NCBI GenBank assembly: GCA_015698045.1
Contig: BLAL01000259.1
Location: 868,001 to 932,000 of the forward strand
Direction: 5' to 3'
Length of the DNA: 64,000 bases
From: Rhizophagus clarus
Lineage: Eukaryota > Glomeromycota > Glomeromycetes > Glomerales > Glomeraceae
Below the pieces are notes generated by a model, which searched no databases, was not told where the DNA came from, and saw only the letters and a list, made by a program, of their open reading frames with translations. Both the position numbers and the translations under genes were made by a program. Positions 1 through 11,784 of the stretch are shown here, in pieces (position 1 is the stretch's first letter; each line of letters begins with the position of its first letter).

Positions 1-532
1 TAGTACACGTGCGAAATCAGCATAGATATCTTTCTTTAGAGTTTATCAGTATATATATCACAAATTTATTATTAAAAAAAAAAACGAAGCATCTTTATCC
101 ACGCCTTCACAAATATTTAAACTTCAAATTGTATGGGACTATTAATTTAACCTCATAATCCAACTAGCTGATTCTGCTTCTCATTAATTTCCTGTATGAT
201 ATAAACATAATTTAGATAAAGTCTATGAAAGAAGCTAATTTATTTATTGAGTATACGATAGTCTTGCAACTGTTTGCTTCAATCTTTTTGACATTTTTTT
301 TGTAATAAAGTGCTTAATACACTTATTATAATTAATGAATGCTCCTTTAATTTTACCAAGAACTCAATAGCAAATGCAGGTAACAACAATAAGATAATAA
401 AAAGTAATACTTTTATTTCTTATCTTTAATAGTGTAATTTGTACAATATTCATAAACTAATTTATTCAAGAAAAAAAATAAATAAATAAATGATATAATG
501 AATAAAATAAATAAAAAATCTGTATAGACACT
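1..532. other. AT-rich 3' flank, no gene seen
   Basis: This stretch lies downstream of the minus-strand BTB-SPRY gene that ends at 533. It is AT-rich with frequent stops in all frames and short A/T runs. I see no coding relic, tRNA or structured element in it. Confidence 0.5.
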
Positions 533-1927
533 TTAATTTAATTTTTTTTGACGAGGTAGAATTCGAAAACGACCAGGATGACACAATGATGCTACTGGAT
601 AAAGTTTTGATGGTAAATTATTCCATCCTATTACTTCAGGATACTTTGTACCATTGATAGAAAAAGCACAAGTTCTTTTGTTCATATCTAAATGAACTGT
701 AATTCTTGCACCATCTACTTTAAATGGTGGACAGTAACCATATATTACTTTATTAGAACAACATTTACCACTAGAGCCTAACACCCATCCAGTAGGTTGA
801 TCTCCTGCAAAACTTTCGTAATCAAAATTTTCTGATGCGCACACTCCAACCCAAGCATAATCACAGGTTTTCTCAATAATAACATCCCATTCAAAAATAC
901 CTTTATCTTCTAATGCTATTTTAGCTCTAACATTTTGGTGACTACAATCATTTGATGCTTGTACTGTTTTTCCATCATCCTCAATAATAAGCTTTGATCC
1001 ACATGCTGTATCATCCCAAACGTAACTAAATTCATTAATTGGTTCTCTACAACTACCACATAAATTTAAATCATTTGATAACGCTACATATCGATAAACG
1101 TTAGAAATTATTTTATCCGGGATAATTTCTAATGGTTCAATAAAATCGGCTAATATTTGAGGTTTAATTCTTTTGAAATCAATAAATTCAACTAAAGGTT
1201 CCAATTCTTCAGCAATCTTTTGACGATCGGTAATAAATTTCTTCTCCACTTTGATTGAATTCTCTAATTGTTTAAAAGTTGGTAGTAGTTCTATAAGAGT
1301 TTTATATGCGTCATTAGAAATTTGTTTTGCTGTTAGTATTGCGCTATATCGAAAAACTTCATATTCCGAGGTTGCGATAGGCTTTTCTTTTTCATATGTA
1401 ATAGACAAAAGATATTTAAGACCTACAATAGACAATCGGCCAAATTCAATATCATTTAATGACACTTCTTCAACCAATAAATTAAGAAGAATGTTATCTT
1501 CTGTTGATGGCATCCTTTCGGAAATTTTAGACAGTAATTCGGGTGAATAATTTTTTGCTAAATTAGTATTCTTAACTGCTTTTACAATAAAATCCTGAAG
1601 GTCAGATAATTGAAAATAATCTGCAGCGTAAAAAGCTTCAACTGTATTATCTTTCGTTAAAGATTCTTCTTTAACTGATCCACTATAAATATACTCTAAT
1701 ATAATTTCCATTCCAGATGAACTAATCTTTGGAAATGTAATTTGATTTTCATGACTTTCTTTCATCCCATTATAAAGTAATCTATCAAATACTTCGGACC
1801 TTGCTGCTAAAATTGCTCTACAAGCATGTAATTTCTTTTCATCTTCACATAAAATTTCTACGTCACTATACTTTGGATTATTTATTAATAATCTTAAATC
1901 TTGTTCCAATGAATATCCTCTCGTCAT
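533..1927 (-). CDS. BTB-SPRY domain protein (copy A)
   Basis: Single-exon gene of 464 codons. Residues about 18-90 form a BTB/POZ fold (YSDVEILCEDEKKLHACRAI, then RSEVFDRLLYNGMKES and MEIILEYIYSGSV). Residues about 95-220 are helical and BACK-like (ILTAKQISNDAY). Residues about 300-460 form a SPRY/B30.2-like domain (WDVIIEK, WVGVCASENF, GWVLGSSG, DMNKRTCAFSINGTKYP, LYPVASL). BTB proteins of this layout usually bind cullin-3 through the BTB domain and present a substrate held by the C-terminal domain; the target here is unknown. The start is fixed by MTRGYSLE, shared with paralogues, and by the conserved promoter block 64 bp upstream. Compared with most paralogues it lacks about three residues in the VEEV-LNDIEFG stretch. 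Its linker carries a CGSC cysteine pair that the other copies lack. Confidence 0.9.
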   Translation of the reverse strand: MTRGYSLEQDLRLLINNPKYSDVEILCEDEKKLHACRAILAARSEVFDRLLYNGMKESHENQITFPKISSSGMEIILEYIYSGSVKEESLTKDNTVEAFYAADYFQLSDLQDFIVKAVKNTNLAKNYSPELLSKISERMPSTEDNILLNLLVEEVSLNDIEFGRLSIVGLKYLLSITYEKEKPIATSEYEVFRYSAILTAKQISNDAYKTLIELLPTFKQLENSIKVEKKFITDRQKIAEELEPLVEFIDFKRIKPQILADFIEPLEIIPDKIISNVYRYVALSNDLNLCGSCREPINEFSYVWDDTACGSKLIIEDDGKTVQASNDCSHQNVRAKIALEDKGIFEWDVIIEKTCDYAWVGVCASENFDYESFAGDQPTGWVLGSSGKCCSNKVIYGYCPPFKVDGARITVHLDMNKRTCAFSINGTKYPEVIGWNNLPSKLYPVASLCHPGRFRILPRQKKLN

Positions 1928-1990
1928 TTTAAAGAGCTTTTTTTTTTCTTAAAAAAGAAAAGAAATTTTTCTATTTTCGTAATAAAACAC

Positions 1991-2021
1991 ATATTTATGT
2001 ATGTTGTACCATGTTACACTA
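1991..2021 (-). promoter_or_regulatory. Conserved BTB-SPRY promoter block (copy A)
   Basis: Read on the minus strand this is AGTGTAACATG, then GTACAACATA, then CATAAATATG. It matches the doubled GTACAACAT motif plus TATA-like sequence found at the same place before every paralogue. A GAAGGCGCAG block lies further upstream at about 2056-2066. Function is inferred from position and conservation. Confidence 0.6.
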
Positions 2022-2240
2022 AGACATCGAGTAAATCCAATAAAATTTTTTAACTGCGCCTTCATCATTGATTTTTCAACTTAAATTTCTTGTTGATTTT
2101 AAGAATTCTAACGTTATAACTATCAAAAAGTGATGAATATAATTTATTTTTCTATCATCGCTCAAATACTTAAAATAAGAGAAAATAGACTTATAAAATT
2201 ATAAAATATAAAATTTTGGGTATTTCCTAAATTTATTTTC

Positions 2241-2290
2241 GTACTACGTTGTACTTTATGAAAATCATTGTTAACTGCGCCTACGATTTT
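2241..2290 (-). promoter_or_regulatory. Second, displaced copy of the promoter block
   Basis: The sequence gtactacgttgtact followed about 20 bases later by aactgcgcc repeats the GTACAACAT doublet plus GGCGCAGTT arrangement of the block at 1991-2066, some 250 bp further upstream. It looks like a duplicated 5' flank. No coding start follows it directly. Confidence 0.4.
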
Positions 2291-2399
2291 AAATTGTGAT
2301 ACCTCACCGATTTGTTTCAAGAAGTAGCGAAAAGAAGTAACTTTATAACTGTTGAGTGAAGATTATATATAATTCATTTTCAATCTACTAATACATTTA

Positions 2400-4514
2400 A
2401 ATTGTTAGAATAGAATGAATTATGTTTTAATAATTAAATAAATGTTTTGTTATTTCAAATTTTACTTCATAACGAATAAAATTTTAAAAAATGTAAAATA
2501 TTAAACGTTAAACACTGTCGCATTACCACTAATGTCATAAGTAAATAATTTAAAATTTATAATTTTTTCCCATGATATTTCTAGACTTTTTTCACGGCAA
2601 TTACTTCCTGGGTATAACTTGGTAATTTCATGGGACGGAGCACTGGTTTTTTTTTCCTTCGGAAAAAACTTTAACTCCTCAAAAATTATTTATATCAATC
2701 ATCTTTATTCAAAAGAGTTGATACTTAAGTACTTTCTCAATAGTAACAACAAACTGTAGCATCTATAACACATTTATACATGTTTCATTATAATCTTTTA
2801 ACCCAATATTATGGAACTACATACAGTAACAACAGCATAATTCCTATCATCATCGTCATGCGCGAGTACGATCAGTTAAAACTTATTTGACTGGAATTAA
2901 TTAATCACAAACTTACTTACATCCAGGATTGAGCTTCAATTATAATAGATGGCAGAAATATAGAGATGTGTAATTTTACTATATAAAATATTAAGTTCTA
3001 TAGATTAAATATTCATTCAAAATATCGTTCAGCTGGTCTGTGCAGTACAATTTATCTATTTTTTATTTACTGGATGCACGAATGCGACTCTCCCATAACT
3101 TTGGATTCCACATCTCTTCTCAATGAAGTATTCTTTTAATGTGATATGGAAAAATTGATGAAAGTGCACCTATGTCTATAACACATTCATATTTTTATTA
3201 TTGTTATGGATATCATAAAATCATTATTGATCAGACCAATTAATTCAGGATTTTCTGGTCTTCTAACGCAAACTCTGACAGTCATAAAAGTTTTAATGGA
3301 AAGGAAAATCGATTGGGAAAAAAACCCTAAAAGATCATCTATTCCTTGAAGGCGGGATGAACATGATAAATAGAGATTGTACAGAATTCAAGGTCAAATT
3401 CAAAATCAGGTAGTGTCTATCTTAATAAAATTCGTGTTTGGAGCTCACACTTACTTAATACTCTCGCGTTTTTCTTTTTTGATGGTTCTGTTGAAATGTT
3501 TGGAACACTAGGACATAGTGAGGCTTTTGATTTTGTATGGCACAAAGCTGAGAAGATTAAGCGTTTTTGTTTTGTTTTCAAATTCGCATCCGTGTTATAC
3601 GTATAGAAATTATTTGAATACCAATGGGAAATGGGGATTGATGGATTATTTGTCAGCCTTTCGAAATATGTATCGATATGTTGTAACTGTAGCGACAAAG
3701 GACTATACATATTTTACTCCAGTTATTATACATTCCTCCGTGATGTCCAGTTGTCTGGTAATTCCTAATTGTTCTGTTCGTCTCGACATCTCATGCTAGA
3801 TTCCGTGATTTAACTGCCACTTCGGACTTTAATGTCAGTTTCCGTTTCCTTATAGTAAATTCCCTTAAATAAATGATGTCATTGCAAAATTTGCTCAACG
3901 TGACAAAAGATAGATTCGTGTTATAGATATTTTATTTTATTCACTTTGACATGTGAAAAATTAAGCAATGTTTGGTAAAATGATTCAGTTTTTATCAGTT
4001 TAACAGTCTTGTCAATATGACAAAGAATAGTTCAACATAGTTCAAAATTTTTTATTTCATAAAAAATATGTGCTAGGCTACATACCCTGTAAAATTTTTT
4101 TACGCGTCATGCGTAATTTTGTATATAAATCAATCTTACATAATCATGCAGCGGTTTGCGAGTATAATTCAGCATGAGTCATATAAGTCATTGTTTCACA
4201 AGTATATTTTTCCCTTGAGTCATTGCAACTCATAATAAATTAATTTAATAATGACGAATTATTTAGCTTGTACAGAAATCGTATAAAAATACCTACTATC
4301 TTACACTTCGTGCATTCCTTTGATCTCATCTTATTTTTTTTTATCTTCATTTTTTTTTTATCTATTTTGATTTTTTTTTATTTTTTATTCGTTAACTAAT
4401 TATTTTATTTTGTTGTTTTTCTTAATTTTTATTTCGTTTTTCTTATCTTTTATTTCGTTAGTACTTAATTTTTATCTTTTATTAGTTATTTTTTTTTTAC
4501 CTTGTATTCGTCAT
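2400..4514. other. Intergenic region with weak coding-like relics and T-rich tract
   Basis: No intact gene was recognised. Around 3417-3800 both strands have open stretches of about 95 codons, which is unusual for such AT-rich DNA and suggests an old coding relic; neither translation matches a family I know. From about 4329 to 4520 the plus strand is nearly pure T with scattered A and C, so the 60-codon plus-strand open frame there is low complexity and not a gene. Confidence 0.35.
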
Positions 4515-5220
4515 TATTTTTTAGGTATGTTTTATAAATCTATAGCCGTGGATCATAAGACACGGACATTCAACGAGCTTATTATACTCTGATTATATCA
4601 AAGGAAACACAGAAGGCGAGCATTTCCATCGTATGGCTCTACTTGCATTTATGAGTGTACATTGTTTTTGAGTGGCATTGGGTTTATGTGCTCGTAGTAC
4701 GCACCATATGCTCACTGGCTAGTAGTCTTCTGCTTTTTGTGCACAAAAGCCGTAGCTGCTATGATGTCACTAGGTGGTCCCCAAAGCTGACTCATATGGG
4801 ATGGCAAATCGTGGTGCCCGTGGAAATGACACATATCTCTATGTTATGCTTGATTATAATACATACTAACATAATGTAAAAATCTCAATTAGATTTTTTA
4901 GGTATGTTTCATACATAAAATCTAGCCGCGAATCATGGATCATTGAAAGTCATGGGATGACCAGTAATAAAGTATATCGAGGCGAGTATTTCCATCGTAT
5001 GGTTCTGTTTGCGTTTATAAGTGATAGGGGTTTATGTGCTCGTAGTACGAACCATATGCTCACTGGCTAGTAGCCTTCTGCATTTTGTGCACAAAAGCCG
5101 TAGCTACCATGATGCCACTAGGTGGTCTCCATATGGGAGTCAAGCCGTGGTGCCCGTGGAAATGACACATATCTCTATGTTATACTTGATTATAGTATAT
5201 ACTAACATAATGTATAATTT
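4515..5220. repeat. Tandem duplication, two units of about 330-375 bp
   Basis: Unit 1 (about 4515-4890) and unit 2 (about 4892-5220) align along most of their length. Both start with ttttttaggtatgtt, share ggcgag-atttccatcgtatgg, gtgctcgtagtacg-accatatg, tcactggctagtag, ttttgtgcacaaaagccgta, ggtgcccgtggaaatgacac and end at atactaacataatgta. By eye they differ at perhaps one position in eight, with short indels. Small frames inside both units (74 and 100 codons) are not preserved relative to each other, so I read this as duplicated non-coding or relic DNA. Confidence 0.75.
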
Positions 5221-5636
5221 TTGCTGTAATGGAATTATTGGAGTATTGTCATTAACAAATCATTCATTTACGAATCTATTCCAGCTTGTAATGTATATTA
5301 ATTTGTTCTCCTGGAATTCATAATTCTTTTTGTAATTGTATCAAATTTTCAAAAATTTAATGATTAAGTAAATCACTTATTATCATTTATATCGAATATT
5401 TTTTTTAAACATGTAATTGTTCTTTAAATTAATATTTATAAGGATTTTTAACATACAAAAAATGCAAATAGTATTGGACTTTCGTTTTTATACGAGCGAA
5501 TTAATAAATATAAAAAATTATTTTCACTATTAAATTACAAAATTAACAAGTTTAAAATTTTATTTTCATTGCATGCGGATCATCGTTAGTGATAAAGGCG
5601 CAGCTAATAACGGAAATATTTTTACCCTTTTTCCGA

Positions 5637-5665
5637 AGTGTAACATGGTACAAACACTGTATATG
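5637..5665 (+). promoter_or_regulatory. Conserved BTB-SPRY promoter block (copy B)
   Basis: On the plus strand AGTGTAACATG is followed by GTACAAACACTGTATATG. It starts 96 bp and ends 68 bp upstream of the ATG at 5733. An AAGGCGCAGC block lies at about 5595-5604. It is the same arrangement as before the minus-strand paralogues, here pointing the other way with its gene. Confidence 0.55.
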
Positions 5666-5732
5666 AAAAAAAATATCCTAAAATATAATCATTGAAAAGT
5701 ATATTTCTTTTCTTAAATATTTTCTTAAAAAA

Positions 5733-7142
5733 ATGACAAAAGGATATTCACTAGAACAAGATTTAAGATTATTAATAAATAATCCAAAATACAGTGATTT
5801 AATAATTTTATGCGAAGATGAAAAGAAATTTCATGCTTGTAGAGCAATTTTGACAGCAAGATCCGAAGTATTTGATAGACTACTTTATAATGGAATGAAG
5901 GAAAGTTATGAAAATCAGATTTCTTTTCCAAAGATTAATTCCGCTGGGATGGAAATTATATTAGAATATACTTATACTGGATCAGTTAAAGAAGAATCTT
6001 TAACAAGAGATAATATTATTGAAGCTTTTTACGCTGCAGGTTATTTTCAATTGACTGAACTTCAGAATTTTGTTGTGAAAACTTTCGAAAATTCATTAGA
6101 AAAGAATAATGCAGAAAATTATTCACCGGAATTATTATCTAAGGCTGTGAATACAATGTCACTAACGGAAGATAATAGTTTACTAAATTCATTGGTTGAA
6201 GCGGTAGCGAATATTCCACTAAATACTATTGAATTTGGCAGATTGTCTATTACAGGTCTTCAACATCTTTTATCTTGTACATATGAAAAAGAAATGACTT
6301 TTGCAACCCCAGAATATGAAGTTTTTCGGTATAGCGCTATTCTTGCGGCAAAACAAGTTTCTAATGATGCATATACAACCCTTATGGAACAGTTACCGAC
6401 CTTAGAACAAATGGACAATTCAATTCAAGTGAAAAATAAATTTATTACCGATCATCAAAAAATTGCAAAAGAATTGGAACCCTTGATTAGATTTATTGAT
6501 TTCAGGCGAATCAAAGGACAAATTTTAGCCGATGTTATTGATCCACTAGAAATTATCTCTCCTAAAATAATTTTAGATGTTTATCGACACATAGTAAGAG
6601 TAAATAATTCAGATTTAAATGATACTAGAGGAATACCAAAAAAACTAAAAATGATGTACGTTTGGGATGAAAAAGCGTGTGGATCAAATCTTATTATTAA
6701 GGATGATGGAATGATTGTAGAAGCACCAAATAATTGTAATTCACATCAAAATGTTAGAGCTAAAATGGCGTTAGAAAATAAAGGCATTTTTGAATGGGAT
6801 ATTATTATTGAGAAATCTTGTGGCTGTGCTTGGGTTGGAGTATGTGCATCAGAAAATTTTGATTATGAAAGTTTTGCTGGAATACAACCTACTGGATGGG
6901 TATTAGGTTCCGGTGGCAATTATTATAATTCTAATAACAGTAAAGATTATTGTCCACCATTTGATGATGGCGCAAAAGTCACAGTTCATTTAGATATGAA
7001 TAAGAGAACTTGTGCTTTTTCGGTCAATGGCACAAAGTATCGGGAGATAACAGAATGGAATAATTTACCACCAAAGCTTTATCTAGTAGCATCATTACGT
7101 CATCCTGGTCGTTTTCGAATTCTACCTTATCAAAAAGTTTAA
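5733..7142 (+). CDS. BTB-SPRY domain protein (copy B)
   Basis: Single-exon gene of 469 codons and the only intact family member on the plus strand. BTB at residues about 18-90 (SDLIILCEDEKKFHACRAI), BACK-like helices about 95-225, linker about 285-310, SPRY about 312-465 (FEWDIIIEK, AWVGVCASENF, GWVLGSGG, VTVHLDMNKRTCAFSVNG). The SPRY loop after GWVLGSGG is asparagine-rich (NYYNSNNSKDYCPP) and differs from all other copies. The C-terminus ends PYQKV instead of the usual PHQKN. The opposite orientation within a field of minus-strand paralogues implies an inversion or an inverted duplication. Expected role: cullin-3 substrate adaptor; this is inferred from domains only. Confidence 0.9.
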   Translation: MTKGYSLEQDLRLLINNPKYSDLIILCEDEKKFHACRAILTARSEVFDRLLYNGMKESYENQISFPKINSAGMEIILEYTYTGSVKEESLTRDNIIEAFYAAGYFQLTELQNFVVKTFENSLEKNNAENYSPELLSKAVNTMSLTEDNSLLNSLVEAVANIPLNTIEFGRLSITGLQHLLSCTYEKEMTFATPEYEVFRYSAILAAKQVSNDAYTTLMEQLPTLEQMDNSIQVKNKFITDHQKIAKELEPLIRFIDFRRIKGQILADVIDPLEIISPKIILDVYRHIVRVNNSDLNDTRGIPKKLKMMYVWDEKACGSNLIIKDDGMIVEAPNNCNSHQNVRAKMALENKGIFEWDIIIEKSCGCAWVGVCASENFDYESFAGIQPTGWVLGSGGNYYNSNNSKDYCPPFDDGAKVTVHLDMNKRTCAFSVNGTKYREITEWNNLPPKLYLVASLRHPGRFRILPYQKV

Positions 7143-8222
7143 TTTGGTGGAAAAATCTTTTGTGTCATGTTCGAGGAATATATTAATATATGTGACTTCA
7201 TAGTGCTGTTATTTAGATATTTTTGTCGTTTATAAGAAATTTATAATAAAAAATCAACTATCAAAAAGATTTTACTTCTTGATATTAGTATATAAACATT
7301 TTCAGTTCATTATCCGTTTATAATTATTTATTTAGCTATTTAATATGCAATTACTCTGTCTAATTATCAAAGAGAATTTATATTTTTAACCATACTTTAA
7401 TATGTACAAAATGTATTCTGAAATGTAATTTGAAATAAACTAAAATTTTCTTTTTTTACATTAAAAAGAGAATAATATCCATTAAACAATTTTATTGTTT
7501 TTTAATTTTTAGTATAAATTAATAAAGAAAATTATAATTGTATTAAAATCATTAAATGATATTGAGAAAACTATATCATTTACATGTTAAAAATCGGAGT
7601 CCAATATGGGCAACCAAAAAAATTGACAATTCTTGTTTATGTAATCAAGTTTCTATACTTTGTACTTAATTTTTGGGAATGTATATAGCACAGAAAAGCA
7701 AAACCTGGTCGGTCTATAAGCATAACTCTGTAGTCTTATAGAATAAAATAGTAGTCAGTTATATTCATACAAAGTTAAGTAGTAATGACAGGAATAATAA
7801 CCTTAGTAAGGCCTGCTGAAAATCTATATTTGTCATCCTTGACAGATATATTTTCATTGCAAATGTTCAATCACAACCTATATATAATATAATATTTTGT
7901 CTGGAATTTCTAATTTCATTTTTACAGCAGTTCGGGTAATTATTGTTACGGACAGAATCCCAAGAGTAAAAAGTTGGCTATCAAAAGTGAGAAAGACTTT
8001 CCTAAATATCTTCTTGCTCGAAACAATGATCATGGTGGTTTTAAGTCTTTTCGTGGAGGTACTATTGAAATTACTCAATGGAAAATGAAGAATAATACAA
8101 TTCTTCTTATATCACGCAGTAAAATAAAAATTAAAAAATTTTATTTTCTTAATAATATAATTAGTATACATAAGTAAAAAGGAAAAATACATACAAGAAA
8201 AAATTAAACTTGTACTAGCATT
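7143..8222. other. Intergenic, no gene recognised
   Basis: AT-rich spacer between converging BTB-SPRY copies. Short overlapping open frames on both strands at about 7878-8177 do not resemble a known family. The last 60 or so bases are the 3' flank of the minus-strand pseudogene at 8223. Confidence 0.4.
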
Positions 8223-8961
8223 CTAATTTTTTTGATGAGGACGAATTCGCAAATGACCGGGATAACATAATGATATTATTGGATAAAGCTTTAATGGCAA
8301 GTTATTCCACTCTAACATCTCTCGATGCTTTTTATCATTGACTGAAAAAGCACAAGTTCTTTTATTCATATCTAAATGAACCGTAACCGTTGTACCATCA
8401 CCAAATGAAGGACAATAAACTGACTTTTTAGCAGAATTAACACATTGACCACTGGAACCTAATACCCAGGAAGTAGGTTGATCTCCTGCAAATTTTGATA
8501 GTTTACCATTTCTGATGCACAAACTCCAATCCAAGCATATTCACAATCTTTCTCAACAATAATATCCCATTCAAAAATTCATTTATTTTTTTTGATCTCT
8601 AATCTGTTTTGAAATAAAATTATGTAAGTCAGATAATTGAAAGTAATCCGCAGCGTAAAAAGCTTCGATTGTATTATCTTTTGTTAAAGATTCTTCTTTA
8701 ACTGAACCTGTATAAATATAATCTAATACAATTTGCATTCCAGCGGAATTAATCGTTGGTAAAGAAATTTGATTATCATAACTTTCTTTCATTTCATTAT
8801 AAAGTAGTCTATCGGAATAATCGAATACTTCGGACCTTGCTGCTAATATTGCTCTACGAGCATATAATTTCTTTTCATCATTGCATAAAATTTCTAAATC
8901 ACTATATTTTGGATTATTTATCAAAAATCTTAAATCGTTTTTCAATGAATAACCTCGTCAT
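8223..8961 (-). pseudogene. BTB-SPRY pseudogene with internal deletion and frameshifts
   Basis: The 3' part (8223-8534) encodes the second half of a SPRY domain (GWVLGSSG equivalent SWVLGSSGQC, then VTVHLDMNKRTCAFSV). The 5' part (8583-8945) encodes a BTB domain (YSDLEILCNDEKKLYARRAI, GSVKEESLTKDN). About 190 codons of BACK region and linker are missing between them, and the joint is out of frame. A second frameshift follows CASE in the SPRY domain. The original start at 8961 is ATGACG followed by GGTTATTC, lacking two bases of the usual MTRGYS codons, so it is also frameshifted. The 5' flank is inverted (see 8965-9080). Confidence 0.85.
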
Positions 8962-8964
8962 CTT

Positions 8965-9080
8965 TAATGATGTAATGATCTTCAGTACAATATAGTACAA
9001 CACGAAAAAAGGTTTTTAACAAAAATAATATCATTTAAATTTTCCTTTTTTAAGGGGAAAAAAATTCTTTAAAGTCATCA
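8965..9080 (+). promoter_or_regulatory. Inverted copy of the BTB-SPRY 5' flank
   Basis: Normally the promoter doublet reads ttgtactatgttgtactgaag on the top strand beside a minus-strand gene. Here the top strand reads cttcagtacaatatagtacaa (8980-9000), and the A/T-rich leader next to it (ttaaggggaaaaaaattctttaaagtcatc, 9048-9080) is also reversed. So the whole leader-promoter segment is flipped relative to the pseudogene at 8223-8961, with breakpoints near 8962 and 9080. Confidence 0.6.
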
Positions 9081-11784
9081 CGGTGGGTTAGTAGTAAAGA
9101 TAAATAACTTAAAATTTAAAAGAAATTAGTGTTCCGTTGCTATTTGAAAATCCATCAACATTTTTTGTTCTTATTACTTAAGAATTTTCATGCAACTAAA
9201 AAGATATTTTTTTTTTTGCTTCCAATAACTCTTGTTTATTAATATAATGTAATCAATATGTCTAATGACAAAATGATTGCATGATTACGATGAATGGGAA
9301 ATAAACTTTTCTTTGTTTGTATAAAATTGAATCATTGATCTGCAGATGTGATGTAAAAAGCATGATGAATATAATTACATCAAGCATGATTATCATCTCC
9401 AAATCATTTCAAAACTTAAACATCAGTTGCTTTACATCAACAAAATTTCATTGACATGAAATTTTTACAAACTATTTTATCAAAATCAATCAATCATTGT
9501 TATTTATTATGCTTTACCTTATTACTAATAGATATACGGTCTGCTAATTATGGAAAAGGAATCTGCTAAGTACCTTCCTTCACCACTAATAAAGTTATAC
9601 ACTACTTACGCTTTTTATATAAACAATTGATTTTAGAATGCTTATAACATAAAAAAGTTCTTTCAAATATACTAATAGGAATTAATTAAAGAATATAAAT
9701 ATTAATTATCCAAATTTATCATTCTGTTATGATATTTTTTGTGAGCAGAAGGATAAGCTGTATTTTACAAATATACTAATTCAGGAATATAAGACATTTT
9801 ATGGATTCATTTACAATAAATTCAAGATTAGAAAATAACAAATACTCAAATATAAATAAATTAGAAAATAATATTTGTTTAATATTTTCACAACTGTTTT
9901 ACACTTTTACATATAATAATAATGAAAGTAAAATATATTTTAAAGCATTAGAAAGATATACTTTAACAAAAAAATGGATTAAAAACTAAAATTAAACAAA
10001 AAGAAAAATTAAAAAGAAATTAATGATGATAAAAGTAATTCATCTATTGGTAAATGGTACTTTATTTATTATATTATAATACCATATTTATATTTATTTT
10101 ATTAATTTAATTTAAATATTTTACCTAGATTTTAAAAAACAAAAATTAGATTATATATTGTATAAAAATTGCTGATAATATTATCTTAGTATATAATAAT
10201 AATTTTATTTCAGAAAATATAGTTAGCTTTGAAAAGTATTAAACAATTATTGATCTATATTGCCATTAGAATATCATGTTCCTGAACTTCATTTAATAAT
10301 GAATAATACTATAGAAATAAGAACATGGCAAAGTTGGTTTTGTTGATATTTTTATTTTGGGAAATGAAATTAAGAAAACTATATTAGTAGTTTATAATTA
10401 AGATATAATTCATTAATTAGATTACTAAAAAATATTAATAGAGACAATCAAAAATACCTATTAGTGCAAATAAATTAAAAGAATTAAATGAAATTATTGA
10501 AAAAAAGATGAGAAAAGTTTATTAAAGGGCAATATACCATTATGTAAAAGAAACTAATGAGCATAAACAAACAACTACAGAAAAAATATTAAATAATAGA
10601 ATGAGTCAATTAAAATGATATATGAATATAATAATTGCAAAAGGAAATTCCAAAAATTCTGAAGAAGTATGTGGTAAAAGAGTTAAAGTAGCTAAGTAAA
10701 TTAATTGGATTTATCATTATAGTAATTGAATTTCATCATATTGTATGGAATCTGTTAATGAAATGCAAGTTAACTATAGATATGATGAGATTAAGTAAGA
10801 TATCATTTTTATATTGACTTATTTATTAATAGGATAGCTTATTATTTTTTATTTATTTATTAGTATTACTTTTAAATAACTTAATACTGTTTTAATATAT
10901 TTTATATTTTAAAAGATACAAGAGCCTGCATATTAAAATATTTCTTTATTTAAAACTACTTTTAATAATGTAGCCAAAATTAAATTTCTATATCTATTTC
11001 AAATAATAAAATGCATGGTATTTTCTGCAGATGAAGATAAGAAATGCAAGCTTGTTTTATAATAAAAAATAGAATAATAGTAACCTAATTAAGTTGAATC
11101 AAAAGATAAAGCCCCTTTTTTTGATATTTATTTTTTTTTAATTGATAACAGCAGTAATTGAAACCATTATCCACGTCTGGATCACATTTACCAATTTCTC
11201 TTTATAGTGTATATATTAGAAGCAACTATCAATACTGATATTGGAAAGTAAATCATTATCACAATTAGATAATGTGTTGATTAGCATATAACATTTCATG
11301 TGATATTATATTCAAGTGACGAATAGAATAAATGGCCAAAATTAGTAGTAAAAGCAGTTGGAAGAGTTATATCAACCTTAACACGCATGTTAGAGATTTT
11401 TTAATGATTTTTTGCCGGTATAATATGAATTTTACAATATCGAGATATATAATATAAGGATTAGAAATTTGATCAAACAAAGAAGCACGTTTTTGATGTT
11501 TGAAAAAAAATCATTATACATACTGTATTTACTAAAATATTAAATTTCTCAATAACATTTTAAAAATTATTGATATATTAATCTTTCCTTTTGATTTTAA
11601 TAAAGGAAAATATAATTTGCTTCAGAATATGCTAAAATGTTTACATATACAGTTAATATATATTAGGAATTAAACAAAGTAATTGCAGTTAAAAAGTGGA
11701 TAAGTAAACGATCAATTTACAAATTAGTAGATTGAACTAAAAATAATTATACCTAAAAGCGCAATATTTTTATACTAAATTAAA
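9081..11784. other. Long AT-rich region, possible decayed coding DNA
   Basis: About 2.7 kb without an intact gene. The plus-strand stretch from about 9790 to 10800 has lysine-, asparagine- and isoleucine-rich open runs separated by stops (for example 62 codons at 9801-9989), which resembles decayed coding sequence, but I cannot assign a family. No terminal repeats or structured RNA were evident. Confidence 0.3.

Noticed and set aside
1251..1550. 99-codon plus-strand frame inside copy A
   Set aside because: Antisense shadow of the BACK-like coding region; no promoter or family match.
4410..4592. 60-codon hydrophobic frame, possible membrane peptide
   Set aside because: Translated from a nearly pure T tract; composition alone explains the Phe, Leu and Ile richness.
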